Assembly (NCBI GenBank): GCA_038501625.1
Contig: JAZAYU010000890.1
Span: forward strand, 1 to 64,000
Reading direction: 5' to 3'
Length of the DNA stretch: 64,000 nt
Source: Corbicula japonica
Lineage: Eukaryota > Mollusca > Bivalvia > Venerida > Cyrenidae
Shown in pieces: positions 1 to 9,987 of the stretch (the first letter of the stretch is position 1; each line of letters opens with the position of its first letter). Made by a program: the position numbers and the translations under genes. The notes beneath the pieces are model-generated. The model had not been told where the DNA came from. It did no database searches and worked only from the letters and a program-made list of their open reading frames with translations.

Positions 1-1221
1 GACGAAAGGGACCTAACATGCATAAAGGAGGGTTTTATAAATAGAGTTTGAAACTGCATGTTTGTTTCAACAAAGTTGTTTTTTTTTATTTTCCAGGCCC
101 TTTTTATCAATAATTACCTTAAAGTATACAGTTTTTTACACAAGCTTTTGATGTTAACTAACTTATTAAAAATATTTTAAACGCATACTTGAGATAGCAC
201 TTTTTTGGATGCAAACGTTACTCCGGAAATTATCAAACTTATGAAGAAAATGGGGTTTAAATAACTGTTTTGTTCAATGTCTCAAAATGTATCGTTTTAA
301 ACATGTTAAATACTTTAATCATTGTTCACCAACTTCTCATATTTAAAAAGGCGTTGCAAATGCTATGAGCAGACAAATAGCAGGAGCGGATCCAGGATTT
401 CAGCAAGGGGGTTTCAACTCAGCGAGTCGCATGTATAACAGCGACAATTTGCAACTGAGCTAAAACATCAGTCTTTCGGACACTTCCAGGTTCCCAATAA
501 ATAATGTTTGTAAAAGGCCCCAATGAATTTTTAGAGTCCTAACTAATTTATGGGGGTCCGCGGGCCTGCTCCTCCGGAAAATTGTGAGATGTTTTGTGGG
601 AATTTTATAGCAAGTTTTGAACTACTCCTTCATGCTTGATTTTAGCTATTTCTTTGTGAGCAGAAGTGATGCACTCAGATCCAAAAACTCTGCCTCACTG
701 TCTGAGTCTAGATATGCGACTTACAATGTTTCAACCCAAGAAGTTGTTATTTAGAGAAAAACTACTCGAAATGGCTAAGTTCAGGGTTTCCAGTTTCTGG
801 TCAATACTTTCGCCAGTTGGAAAATGTTGAAGACATTTTAGATGCACCAATAACTGTTTGTGGTGGGATGGGGTTTTAAAAAAGATAAAACTTTGAAAGC
901 CATCTAACACGACACATACGAAAATATTGCAGGCTCGGCATTGAACAAAAAAGTTATTTAAACTCCATTTACTTCATCAGTTAGATAATTTCCGGAGTAA
1001 CGTTTGCATCCAAACAAGTGCTATCTAAAGTATGTGTTTAAAATCTTTTTAATAAATAAGTCAACATCAAAAGCTTGTGTAAAAAACTGTATACCTTAAG
1101 GTAATTATCAATAAAAGGGGCCTGAAAAATGAAGAAAAAAAAACAACTTTGTTGAAACAAACATGCAGTTTCAAACTCTATTTATAAAAACCTCCTTTAT
1201 GCATGTTATTTCCATTTCGTC
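1..1221. mobile_element. Foldback / long-TIR DNA element (left end at window edge)
   Basis: Bases 1-280 are repeated in inverted orientation at about 940-1221, with only scattered mismatches and small indels. Both arms carry the same landmarks in mirrored order: the outermost GACGAAA, a CATGCATAAAGGAGG block, a TATACAGTTTTTTACAC block and a GATGCAAACGTTACTCCGG block. The unique centre (about 281-939) has no ORF of note and includes a fragment of a dispersed SINE-like repeat near 883-957. No transposase is visible, so this is a non-autonomous long-inverted-repeat element. The arm may extend left of the window, so the true end and any target-site duplication cannot be judged. Confidence 0.75.
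883..957. repeat. Dispersed SINE-like repeat fragment (family S)
   Basis: Contains the family landmarks AACTTTGAAAGCCAT, AACACGACACATACG and ATATTGCAGGCTCGG. The same ordered blocks occur near 9988, 14661, 22764 and 23425. It lies inside the loop of the foldback element at 1-1221. It is a partial copy; its ends are not well defined. Confidence 0.5.
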
Positions 1222-3980
1222 TATATCACCGATATCAAAGTTTGACTGTTTCACTGCGCATGTCTGTACTTTCAGCAGACAACGACAGTAGTAAACCAAT
1301 TTTGTCTGGCGGCTATAACCGCCAGAGAATCCTTAGCGAGTTTCAGTTATCTTTCCTTGAGGTTTAAATTAGGCGGCATTCCCCACATTTACAAGTACAT
1401 AACAACACCAGCTAGTGGTAGGTTTAACAAGAAAAGTATAACACACACGTGTTATATGTGGACGACATTCATGCTAATGATGTAATGTCCTTGAGCCAAG
1501 TTGCGGATTGAATTGATTGTAGATATGAAGTGAATAGTTGTTTGACCTATGATATGAAATAGACATCAAGTATAAGTAGTTATATAAGTAGTAAATTTTA
1601 TTGAATATCACATATGACTGGCAATGATGTGATTATGATATCTTCAAGAATATCAGCATGGATGAAAGATCCCTGGCTAGAGGGAAGTGGATATTGTCCG
1701 CATAAGTTAAGCAATGTATTAAAAACATTTAGTTAGACTAGATTTCACAAAACATAGACATGAGAACTTCTGACGTACTCGTACATGTAAATAGATGTTG
1801 CAATATTAAATAATACAAAGTAAAAAGGTGTTTTATGCAATCCACAGTGTAAACAATGGTTCCTTGTGATAAGATATTTGCTGTAAATTTAACAGAAAAT
1901 TCTGAACCTTGAAGTAAGTTTCGCTCATCTGACATAACTTGAGCATTGAAATGTTTAACTGAAACTTAGATAAAAGTGTCAAGGTTTATATTTGTCAGGG
2001 AAAAGGCAAGCATTAATTGAAAAGATTCATAGAAATTCTCATAGTATTTTCATATCAAGCAGTTAAAGCATGCATTATATAATCTTGAGCTGGAGGTGGT
2101 CAGAAACAGGTGCAGTTTCAGTATCTTTATGGTGTATCATGACTAATCTTGTCTGTATATTTAAGTTAAAGATATTGTAAAATTAATATGGCTAATTATG
2201 TATGCAGGTATTCTTGCCAGTAATTATGTTAATATACTTAAGGACATTAAAAAGGATGGTGGGGATAATTGCATTTTGACAAGGAAATATACATATTATC
2301 AACATTTTCACAGTTTCATAATACCGAATGCATTGCAGTAATTTAGATACCAAAATTATGAAAATTTATTAATAATAAAAAAGTTATTGCGTAATAAAAA
2401 CTGTACCCCGAAAATAAAAAAAAACACTTTTTGCTAAATGTGACAATTAATTGGTTCAATCTGTTTCCTGTTGTTCATTGTCATTAAGTATATTTTATCA
2501 AATGTGGAAATTAAATGTATTGTTTTTGTTGTTGTTGTAATTGTTTTTTAGATGCAAGGCAGGTATTGATGCTGGGGACGAGAAGGATATTATTATTAAT
2601 TGATTAGGGCAAATGGTTCCAAATTTATAGTACCATAATTCAAAAGAGAAAAGTTATATAGATGCCTAAAAATTACTATTGGTTTAAACAGTATTTATTT
2701 CAAAGTATACATATACATCGATGTATAACAGAGCAAGACAATACAAGTATATTTGAGAGGATGAGAAAACAAGCTATCAGATGATAGCTTATATTAATTC
2801 TTCTCCCCGAAAATTACTATTCTGCCATGCAAAAAATGTCTACAGCTAAAAGATTGACTTAATTTTCTATATCATAAGCGGAATATAAGAGGCTCGAATA
2901 GGGTATGGATTTCTTTCTGTAGGTCCTTTTCCTCCAACAAAATATCAACTGAATTTGCATGTACACTTTTAACTTTTTTTTGCTTTGTCAATAATGAAAT
3001 ACAGCCGACCACATGCACTTATCCACTTTTTGAACTTGTGTTCATTTGTGGGTATAAAGATTTTGGTTTCAGATCATGCATCAACACAAGCTAATTTTTA
3101 GTAAACTGAATGCAAGTCATACAAAAATTTGTACAGCTAACAAGGTTGCTTAGGTCAATAATCTTATCAGTGAATCTATTTTTACCTGTGAATCCTTCCT
3201 ATACAATATTTACATGCAAAGGGAGAGAAATCAAACATAATTTACTGAAAGGGGAGAGCAGTCAAACATAACTTAATGAAAGGGATGTTCAAAAAGTTCT
3301 TCTACCTCGTCAAATTCACTCAACAATTTCACTTCAAAAACTAAGGTTTCTACCCATAAAAACGTTTATAACATTACATTTCATTTCTAAAACAATAACT
3401 TTGAATACTAAGTAACAAAAAACATGTATTTACCATGTATTTACCAAAACAACATCTTTCCTGAACTTTTTTAGTAACCCTCTTTTCTCTCTTGGGTCAA
3501 ACTAATTGTACATATTAAACATCCTCTATTAATAGTTAATAATAAACATAATACATGACCCATAATTCGTCCAGAAAATACAAACACATTGGAGTCATAT
3601 TACAGATGTATGTTTACCATTATCCCAACTGGGTTGTTGATAGCAATTTGATGCCACTTAACCTGGTCACTGACTTAATGCCATAGGCTACATATGTTTG
3701 GAATGCCTACATTACTGTGATATGTTAAACCTTCGAGTTGCACAAATTCTGCACAATGTTTGCCATATAATGTTGTTCAGTGCGCTGTTTACACCTTCCA
3801 GTTGCTTATTTAAAAAGTATCAGCTGTACTTCTTCTAATCTTTATCACAAATACTAAGTACATATTTACTCGATCATGCTTTATCCACGTCAAGGTTTAT
3901 CACGAATTATTGTGATGAGCAATAAGCCTTGTTTATAAGCAGCCAGAGAGAGAGTTTTTTAAAAAAAGATACAGAGAGCA
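1222..3980. other. AT-rich intergenic stretch, nothing recognised
   Basis: About 2.8 kb of AT-rich sequence with short homopolymer runs and a small GTT-rich tract near 2522-2550. No ORF with recognisable protein similarity, RNA gene or clear repeat was seen on either strand. Confidence 0.5.
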
Positions 3981-3984
3981 AGTG

Positions 3985-4005
3985 TGACGTCATCCAGCAG
4001 CCAAT
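3985..4005 (+). promoter_or_regulatory. Possible CRE plus CCAAT box pair
   Basis: A perfect palindromic cAMP-response element, TGACGTCA, lies at 3985-3992. A CCAAT box at 4001-4005 (in AGCCAATCAGAG) follows nine bases later. This pairing is typical of animal proximal promoters. No recognisable gene follows on the plus strand: the next 200 bases hold only an anonymous 62-codon ORF before the palindromic repeat array begins. It may be a promoter of an unseen non-coding transcript, part of a repeat, or chance. Confidence 0.3.
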
Positions 4006-4375
4006 CAGAGGCCTCTAGATTTTGGTTTACAACAGTCGTTTATTTTCTGATAACGACGGAGAAAGAGTCTATATCAAAGTAAACATTTCGTATATATCTC
4101 GCTTTAAACTTTTATGTAAATTTATTTTTCGAGAAGTTTACTCGACAAAAACTTGTCGAGAAGACAGAAATTATCTAGTTTGTCGAAACTTATTATTTCA
4201 ATTTGTATAATAATTTGTTTCAATTGAAGAATAATTAAGTGGAAAAGGTTACACATGTTTTTAAACGAATTGAGAAAAACAAGTAGAAATTCTAATAGTA
4301 ATTCAACAAATTGACAAAAATAAGTATAAAATCTCGAAAGAATTACTCACATCTCGAGGCCCTTTAACGCTTCCG

Positions 4376-5106
4376 TACAGCGAGACCACGAAAACGCGAA
4401 ACAACGATGCGAGAACGCGAAAACACGATGCGAGGTCGCGAAAGTACGATGCGAGAACGCGATATTAATATCGCGCCCTCGCATCGTTGTTTCGCGTTCT
4501 CGCATCGTTGTTTCGCGATCTCGCATCGTGTTTTCGCGTTCTACCATCGTTGTTTCGCGTTTTCGTGGTCTCGCTGTCCTTAGGGTGAGATCACGAAAAC
4601 GCGAAATCACGATGCGAGAACGCGAAACAACGATGCGAGATTGCGAAAGTACGATGCGAGAACGCGATATTAATATTCTCGCATCGTACTTTCGCGATCT
4701 TGCATCGTGTTTTCGCGTTTTCGTTGTCTCGCTGTCCTGAGGGCGAGACCACGAAAACGCGAAAACACGATGCGAGAACGCGAAACAACGATGCGAGGTC
4801 GCGAAAGTACTATGCGAGGGCGCGATATTAATATCGCGTTCTCGCATCGTACTTTCGCGATCTCGCATCGTGTTTTCGCGTTTTCGTGGTCTCGCTGTCT
4901 TGAGGGCGAGACCACGAAAACGCGAAAACACGATGCGAGAACGCGAAACAACGATGCGAGGTTGCGAAAGTACGATGCGAGAGCGCGATATAAATATCGC
5001 GTTATCGCTTCGTACTTTCGCGACCTCGCATCGTTCTTTCGCAACCTCGCATCGTTCTTTCGCGATCTCGCATCGTGTTTTCGCGTTTTCGTGTTCTCGC
5101 CCAAGA
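4376..5106. repeat. CpG-rich array of large palindromes built on a 20-bp subrepeat
   Basis: Four long inverted repeats follow one another, centred near 4466, 4671, 4830 and 4993. Three have a core close to CGCGATATTAATATCGCG. Each arm is made of 20-bp subrepeats of the form CGCGAAANNACGATGCGAGN, running toward the centre on one side and away in reverse complement on the other. A GAGACCACGAAAACGCG block and a GCTGTCCTGAGGGC spacer separate adjacent palindromes. CpG density is far above the AT-rich surroundings. The subrepeats lack stop codons in several frames, so long arginine/serine-rich ORFs appear on both strands; these are by-products of the repeat and not genes. Confidence 0.9.
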
Positions 5107-5939
5107 TGTCGAAAGTGCGAAACAACGATGGCCCCAACGGAATTCCGTAGTATTCCACAGTGTGGATTTCTGATTTTCGTATTTCAACAATAACGTGTGT
5201 TATATGCGACTTAACGAAAACGGGAAATTCTCCTCGCTGTTCTACAACCATTACGATATTCTTTTAAACCCCTGTCACTCTTGGGTAGCGTTCTCACGAC
5301 GATCACGAGAACGCCGAGGTGAGCGCAATACCTTCGCAAGCATCGAACAGCAACATAGTAGCATCGCATGTAGACACATTCGGATCGCATAGAACGCCTA
5401 GCCACGGCGCTCACTTTGTGCATGCACAAAACAAATGCCGTCGCTTTGCGTTCTCGTAAGAGCGCAGTGGGGTCGCCGTAGCAGCGCAATAAGGTCTCCT
5501 ACAAAGCCAGACGAGCTCCGCGTTCGCACAGTGGTCGCAGTGCGAACGCTGTGCTGATCGGTGGCGCTTGCACCGAGATTGCACGGCGATGTCTGAGATG
5601 AGACTCTACTGCGCTTAATGGCGGGTCTATGGCGCTTTTACGGACAGTTAATTACTTTACTGTGCTTATTTAACAACTGCACGGAGCTGTCACGTCGATC
5701 ATCGTGCTTCCAATGACCTTCTACCACGTTGTCACGGCGAGCATTGCGCTCCTAATGCGCATCCACCACTTCTATTGTCTTTTGCATGACAAATACGAGC
5801 AAAATGGCATAATTGTAAAAAATATGCAAACAAACATTAATTTCATCATGACTGATTTACGGCTGCTGACTTAAAATGCAGGCCAATCAGATACATCAAA
5901 CTGCAGACGTATGTAAAGCATTCTAACAAGGCGAAGGAG
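5107..5939. other. Locally GC-rich non-coding stretch next to the palindrome array
   Basis: From about 5270 to 5760 the sequence is unusually GC- and CpG-rich for this window, with many short GCG/CGC-containing words but no clear tandem period. It may be decayed transposon sequence, since a Harbinger-like transposase fossil begins just after it. No confident gene was found; the ORFs seen have no recognisable domains. Confidence 0.4.
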
Positions 5940-6200
5940 GAGGGCCCAATGGCATAGGAGAGTTTAGGTTCGACTATGGCTGGACGAAGGCATGAGGTTG
6001 CAGTATGGCCGCTATCATCGTCTCATGCCTGAGCTGCGATATGATGACCCTGCTAGTTAATTCTTTGAGTGCCGCATGTTTGACCAGCTAATAGAGAGGC
6101 TCGTCCTTGAATCATCAAAAAGACACACGGTATAGGAAAGCGTTCGAAATAGGATAAACACTAGCTTTGACAATGCATCATCTTGCTGCTAGGACAGATT
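5940..6200 (+). pseudogene. Degenerate HARBI1-like (Harbinger) transposase fragment
   Basis: Frame reading from 6001 gives QYGRYHRLMPELRYDD, then a stop at 6058-6060, then RMFDQLIERL. A frameshift near 6131 leads to YRKAFEIG, a stop, and TLALTMHHLAA. The order of a YG-Y--LM-ELR block, an F--L--R block and a YRKA-(8-10)-LAL---LAA block is what I know from the N-terminal part of Harbinger transposases and the related HARBI1 nuclease, ahead of the catalytic DDE residues. At least two in-frame stops and one frameshift mean it is dead. The catalytic part is absent. The assignment rests on remembered family patterns, not a search. Confidence 0.6.
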
Positions 6201-6654
6201 GAAATAGTTTACACATTTTTTTGCTTTTTTTACACAGTGATTAATATTGTTCTCAGGGTCCCTTAGTATATACATTAAGGCATCACATTTATAGTCCACA
6301 TTTCTTGAACCTTTTGATCGTGATGATATTAAAACTTTTAAAAAATACACTTAGTTATACGTTTAAAAAGGTATAAAGACCGTATTCCTTCACTCATCTA
6401 GTGTTGCGACGGCACTTTAACCGGGCATGTCGATTGTGTCTGCTTGAGAAAGTCCACGGACCACCGACAACATTGGTTGCAGTTCAGTAATCTGCCCTTG
6501 TATCCAGGCGGAATTCTGCGGACCCACACAAGCAAGTTCTGTTGGACGGTTGTTTGTCACTGCTGAGGTGAAAGCGCTGTGCACGCTGTGGAAGAGCCAT
6601 ATAGGGCGAGGGGGTGGGGACTGATAACAAAACTGCATAATGCGTAATACTCAC
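6201..6654. other. Intron downstream of receptor exon 4, no further exon recognised
   Basis: In the minus-strand gene this follows the exon 4 donor. A 73-codon minus-strand ORF (6417-6638) overlaps it but lacks the YxCC loop C or the hydrophobic TM1-TM3 segments expected of the next receptor exon. Nothing else was recognised. Confidence 0.4.
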
Positions 6655-6753
6655 TTCATCTTTTGAGTAACTCCATGCCACAAACTCCAGCTTACATTCT
6701 TGTACATCAAAAGGGAAGTACATGATATCCATGGAGCAAGTTGACTCGAAAAC
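6655..6753 (-). CDS. Cys-loop receptor (nAChR-like) exon 4: Cys-loop and loop B
   Basis: This 99-nt exon encodes 33 residues starting VFESTCSMD. It has the signature disulphide loop of pentameric ligand-gated channels: two cysteines separated by exactly 13 residues, with the diagnostic FPFD inside. It is followed by EFVAWSYSKDE, whose Trp matches the loop B aromatic of the agonist pocket. The acceptor is TTTCAG before 6753 and the donor is GAA|GTGAGT at 6654. Entry and exit phases are both 0, so it joins exon 3 in frame. Translation through the donor soon runs into non-receptor sequence, which supports the splice site. The next exons (loop C, TM1-TM4) were not found to the left within this window. 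The choice of nAChR over other Cys-loop families rests on the FPFD and WxPD motifs; which subunit is unknown. Confidence 0.9.
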
Positions 6754-7361
6754 CTGAAAGTACAACGACTTCGGATGAAATGAATAATTGTATGTATTAA
6801 CAAGCCATTACAACAATACTTGAGATTGAAATAAACCAAAAGAGTAAGTATTACTTCGTGGTCCATTCGAATATAGCCCGATTCACGAAACATATTTCAA
6901 CACTTGAGATAACTGAAATGTACACCAACCCCCTCCTGTTTGTCAATACGTAGTTCATGTGGCACAATTAAATTCTTTGTATGCATTTTGGCAATATATG
7001 TATCACTAAAGTATGCATATTAATTTCATGTATCCGTGTTTGTTTTTAAAGTAATAGTAATTGCTTTACACTTCTACGAGATTTCGGATTTTAATACATG
7101 TTGGCTTTTTCAAATCGTTTTAAACATCCGTCTTCATGTACCTATTACAATCAACTTTATGTTTTGATTAAACGCAAGTAATTAATATCATGTGTGTCAA
7201 AAATGTATGCTTTGATACTTCTATACTCTACTGTCCGATGTGTAGGATATCAGCCAATTAGAAGTTTGAAGAAGTCAAATGTTACCAAACATAAACTCTG
7301 AGAACACTTGGAGAAATATTGATACGTTAAAATCTAGAACTAAAAGACAGAAATAAGGTAC
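6754..7361. other. Intron 3 of the Cys-loop receptor gene
   Basis: 608 bases between exons 3 and 4 of the minus-strand gene, with GTACCT at the donor side and TTTCAG at the acceptor side. AT-rich; no nested feature recognised. Confidence 0.75.
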
Positions 7362-7484
7362 CTGGAATGGATACCATGTCACTTCTCCGGTCGATGTGAC
7401 CTTAACGTTTAGAGATGGCACTCCTAGCTCCTTGTACTCCAGGTTGGAGTTTTTCAAAGCTATATCGGGCTTCCAGACATCACC
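7362..7484 (-). CDS. Cys-loop receptor (nAChR-like) exon 3: loop A and loop E region
   Basis: This 123-nt exon encodes 41 residues beginning GDVWKPDIALKN. WKPD is the WxPD hallmark of the nicotinic receptor ligand-binding domain (loop A). The exon ends TSTGEVTWYPFQ, matching the TGxVxWxP strand that precedes the Cys-loop in this family. The acceptor is ACACAG before 7484 and the donor is CCAG|GTACCT at 7361. Both phases are 0. Joined to exon 2 it reads HWPQ-GDVWKPD, the usual arrangement in invertebrate subunits, where the short separate exon seen in vertebrate genes is merged. No stop or frameshift is present. Confidence 0.9.
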
Positions 7485-8094
7485 CTGTGTGTTGTTAAAC
7501 AAAACAATCGGTTACACATGTACCTACGAAACTAATAATTATAAGTAGGATGATCAGTATATCATCTTCTTTGTATTGCATAAGGGAAACATTCGTTTCG
7601 GCTGTGTCTGCTGGATGTGGCATGCCTGATATGCATATTTCACTTTTTATGTCAAATTAAGTACATGTACTTAATATAGAAAAAGAGCAACATAGAAACG
7701 TTGAAATTTCAAGGAAATGGTAAAAAAACTTACAAAAGTTGAACTTTATTTTATTTCATCTATGTTATACACGTAATGAAACTCTACAATATTCCGTTAC
7801 AAAATTGTCAAATTAAGAATTATTTTAACAACGTAGGAATTTTTGTCTTTAGGGGATGATTGATTTTAAATTAGGGTATTTTCTGTAGGGAATTGTGTCA
7901 TGTAGGGGAGTTTTCGATTTTCTTGAAATCAACGTAGAGATTAAGCCCGTAGGGGATTATGACCGCACACCACAGAAAATACACTATAGTCCGATTTTAC
8001 GCATTGAGCCGTGAATGTACTTTTGTATTCATAGATAATAGGGATGTTAGGTATTCCCATCATAGCTCATTATGTTGAAATTGTACTGCTCTAT

Positions 8095-8200
8095 AACAAA
8101 AGGTTTCATGGTCGTGGCAGTAACGCTTCTGATTTCTTGTAATATGACATAAGGGTTGTGTGTTCGAATCCCATGAGGACATTTCATTTTTTTCTGTTTG
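8095..8200 (+). repeat. tRNA-derived SINE fragment (B box)
   Basis: GTTCGAATCC at 8162-8171, within GTGTTCGAATCCCATGAGG, is a near-perfect RNA polymerase III B box, as in the T-arm of a tRNA. A T-rich run follows about 15 bases downstream and can act as a Pol III terminator. The upstream 65 bases are tRNA-sized, but the A box is degenerate, so this is more likely a SINE head or tRNA pseudogene than a working tRNA. Confidence 0.5.
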
Positions 8201-8639
8201 TAATGTCTTTTTATTCAATAAATTCATATTGACACCGTCAAAAATGACATTAAACCGTACAAATTTCGAGTAAGCTTTCATCAAGCGAGTTGATAAAATG
8301 TCGCGATTGGTGCTCAAAACACATTTTTGGGCGATGCAAAACATTGTATAAAGTGGTTTTGCATTATGTAAATTATTAAAGAAAAAGAATGTAACAACAA
8401 GTGTTTACAGAACGCCAGGATTCACAATTGTCAACGCTTCTTTGGTATGGAGGTGTATGGGGTCAGGGCAAGCTGCTTAACAAAAATATATTGTTAAAAA
8501 TGGAATGAACATGAACAAAAATGAACGTGGGTTGCAAAATATAAAGATAAAACAGCTCAATACTATTAAAAATAATATCATATGAACTAAATTAAAATTA
8601 TTAAAAAAGAAATGAGACAAAAATAAAAAGTTATTTTTA

Positions 8640-8706
8640 TTGGATTCGTTCATGCAATGTTTTGCATCATAGCCCGAGATCTTATCCACTGAGCTATTGC
8701 GTCGTG
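8640..8706 (-). repeat. tRNA-like SINE head or tRNA pseudogene
   Basis: On the minus strand TAGCTCAGTGG (8686-8696) is a canonical Pol III A box, or tRNA D-arm. About 40 bases later comes AACGAATCCA, a damaged T-arm/B box in which the expected GGTTCGAATCC is altered. The spacing is tRNA-like, but the T-arm no longer pairs well. It lies in receptor intron 2. Confidence 0.5.
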
Positions 8707-8949
8707 ACGAAATATCTGCTGCTTTCAACAGGTTTTAATGTCATATAAGTAAAGTAATTTAACGGTAACTCTGTAAAATGACGCACTTCACCTATTTAGT
8801 ATAATAACTGTGGACTTGTCCGAAAGGTCACAGCTCACGGGTCAAAATCGAACTATACAGAAAATAACAAGTATTCACATAATATTGCATTTTTTGTTTA
8901 TAGGGATGTTCTATAACGTATAATTCTGCATTAAGCTTATCCTTATATT

Positions 8950-9560
8950 TACCTTTGTATGGTTCCTCTAAAACATTTACCTCTGCATGGTTCTTCTAAA
9001 ACATTTACCTTTGCAAGGTTCCTCTAAAACATTTACAATTGCATGGTTCTTCTAAAACATCTACCTTTGAATGGTTCCTCTAAAACATTTACCTTTGCAT
9101 GATCCCTTTAAAACACGAACCTTTGAATGGTTCCTATAAAACATTTACCTTTGCATGATTCCTATATAAAACAGGAACAATTGCATGGTTCCTCTTAAAC
9201 ATTTACCTTTGCATGGTTCCTCTATAAAACATTTACCATTGCATGGTTCCTCTAAAACATTTACCTTTGCATGGTTCCTCTATAAAACATTTACCATTGC
9301 ATGGTTCCTCTAAAACATTTACCTTTGCATGGTTCCCATATAAAAGATTTACCATTGCATGGCTCCTCTAAAACATTTACCTTTGCATGGTTCCTCTATA
9401 AAACATTTACCATTGCATGGTTCCTCTAAAACATTTACCTTGCATGGTTGTTCTATAAAACATTTACCATCGCATGGTTCCTGTAAAACATTTACCTTTG
9501 TAATGTTCCTCTTAAATATTAGCCTGTGCAAGGTTGTTCTAAAATATTAACCTTTGCAAA
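8950..9560. repeat. Minisatellite, about 21 copies of a 28/30-bp unit, related to a splice-donor flank
   Basis: The unit is close to TTTGCATGGTTCCTCTAAAA followed by CATTTACC. I count about 21 copies. Left copies are diverged; from about 9180 rightwards, 28-bp units alternate with ~30-bp units (CTCTATAAAA in place of CTCTAAAA), giving a dimeric higher-order repeat of about 58 bp. On the minus strand, the receptor's coding strand, each unit reads GGTAAATGTTTTAGAGG. This closely matches the intron sequence directly after receptor exon 2, GGTAAATATTTTAGAGG at 9829-9813. The array lies about 270 bases downstream of that exon in the direction of transcription. Confidence 0.9.
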
Positions 9561-9828
9561 TGCTATTGGCCCTACTGGGGATCGAGTCCATAAGGCGACA
9601 GGTCCAAGCCATGCAATGCCAATGACGATACCTATGGAACTAACCTGGACAATCCCCAAAAAGGACAACGGAAACGGAAACAACTCATACCAGTACTGAC
9701 TTTATGCACGGGGAGACTTTAAACGTCCGCCACACTGCAATTCAAATAATATTGTCCCTATTGCGGGACGAATAAGCACGGCGACAGAGCCTTAGCCATG
9801 CATCGCAAGGATCCTCTAAAATATTTAC
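9561..9828. repeat. Repeat-rich spacer between minisatellite and exon 2
   Basis: Two related ~45-bp segments occur in direct orientation (about 9580-9625 and 9762-9805). Both contain a GGCGACAG core and an AGCCATGCA block. Between them, 9685-9745 resembles the family S block GTACGGGAAGAC...CCGCC seen at 23365-23395. This is decayed repeat sequence inside receptor intron 2. Confidence 0.45.
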
Positions 9829-9986
9829 CTGAGGCCAGTGATAATAATCAAGATCTCCAAAATTGGTGGGGTCCCACTTCAGAAACTCGTCTGTCCAGTA
9901 GACATTTAGAAAGGAGGTGACCTTCATTGTCTCTGTGACCTCACTTAGCTCGTTGATGGACAAAAGGTACAGTTCCACGTATACCT
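9829..9986 (-). CDS. Cys-loop receptor (nAChR-like) exon 2: start of ligand-binding domain
   Basis: This 158-nt exon, plus one base carried from exon 1, encodes 53 residues. It begins EVYVELYLLSINELSEV and continues TSFLNVYWTDEFLKWDP to end DYYHWPQ. The VxVxLxLxxIxxLxE start and W-x-D/E...L-x-W-x-P are the first beta strands and loop D of nicotinic receptor subunits. The acceptor is TTGGGTAG before 9986 (phase 1 in); the donor is CAG|GTAAAT at 9828 (phase 0 out). The pyrimidine tract of the acceptor lies in a family S SINE-like repeat, and the donor flank resembles the minisatellite unit at 8950-9560. The exon is therefore closely boxed in by repeats on both sides. The reading frame is intact. 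Confidence 0.9.
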
Positions 9987-9987
9987 C

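Larger units (their letters stand above)
7485..8949. other. Intron 2 of the Cys-loop receptor gene, left part
   Basis: AT-rich intron containing two tRNA-like SINE segments in opposite orientation (8095-8200 and 8640-8706, listed separately). Otherwise nothing recognised. The rest of intron 2 (8950-9828) holds a minisatellite and SINE-like fragments. Confidence 0.6.

Noticed and set aside
4347..5251. Long arginine/serine-rich ORFs on both strands (up to ~194 codons)
   Set aside because: They arise because the 20-bp palindromic subrepeat has no stops in several frames. The same peptide blocks appear on both strands, and there is no non-repeat protein context.
6417..6638. Possible exon 5 of the Cys-loop receptor
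   Set aside because: The 73-codon ORF lacks the loop C cysteines, transmembrane hydrophobicity or any receptor motif.
8162..8171. Functional tRNA gene at the B box
   Set aside because: No convincing A box or cloverleaf with an anticodon stem could be drawn; a SINE or pseudogene is more likely.
8950..9560. CRISPR-like array
   Set aside because: Units are contiguous with no unique spacers, the sequence is eukaryotic, and there are no cas genes. It is a minisatellite in an intron.
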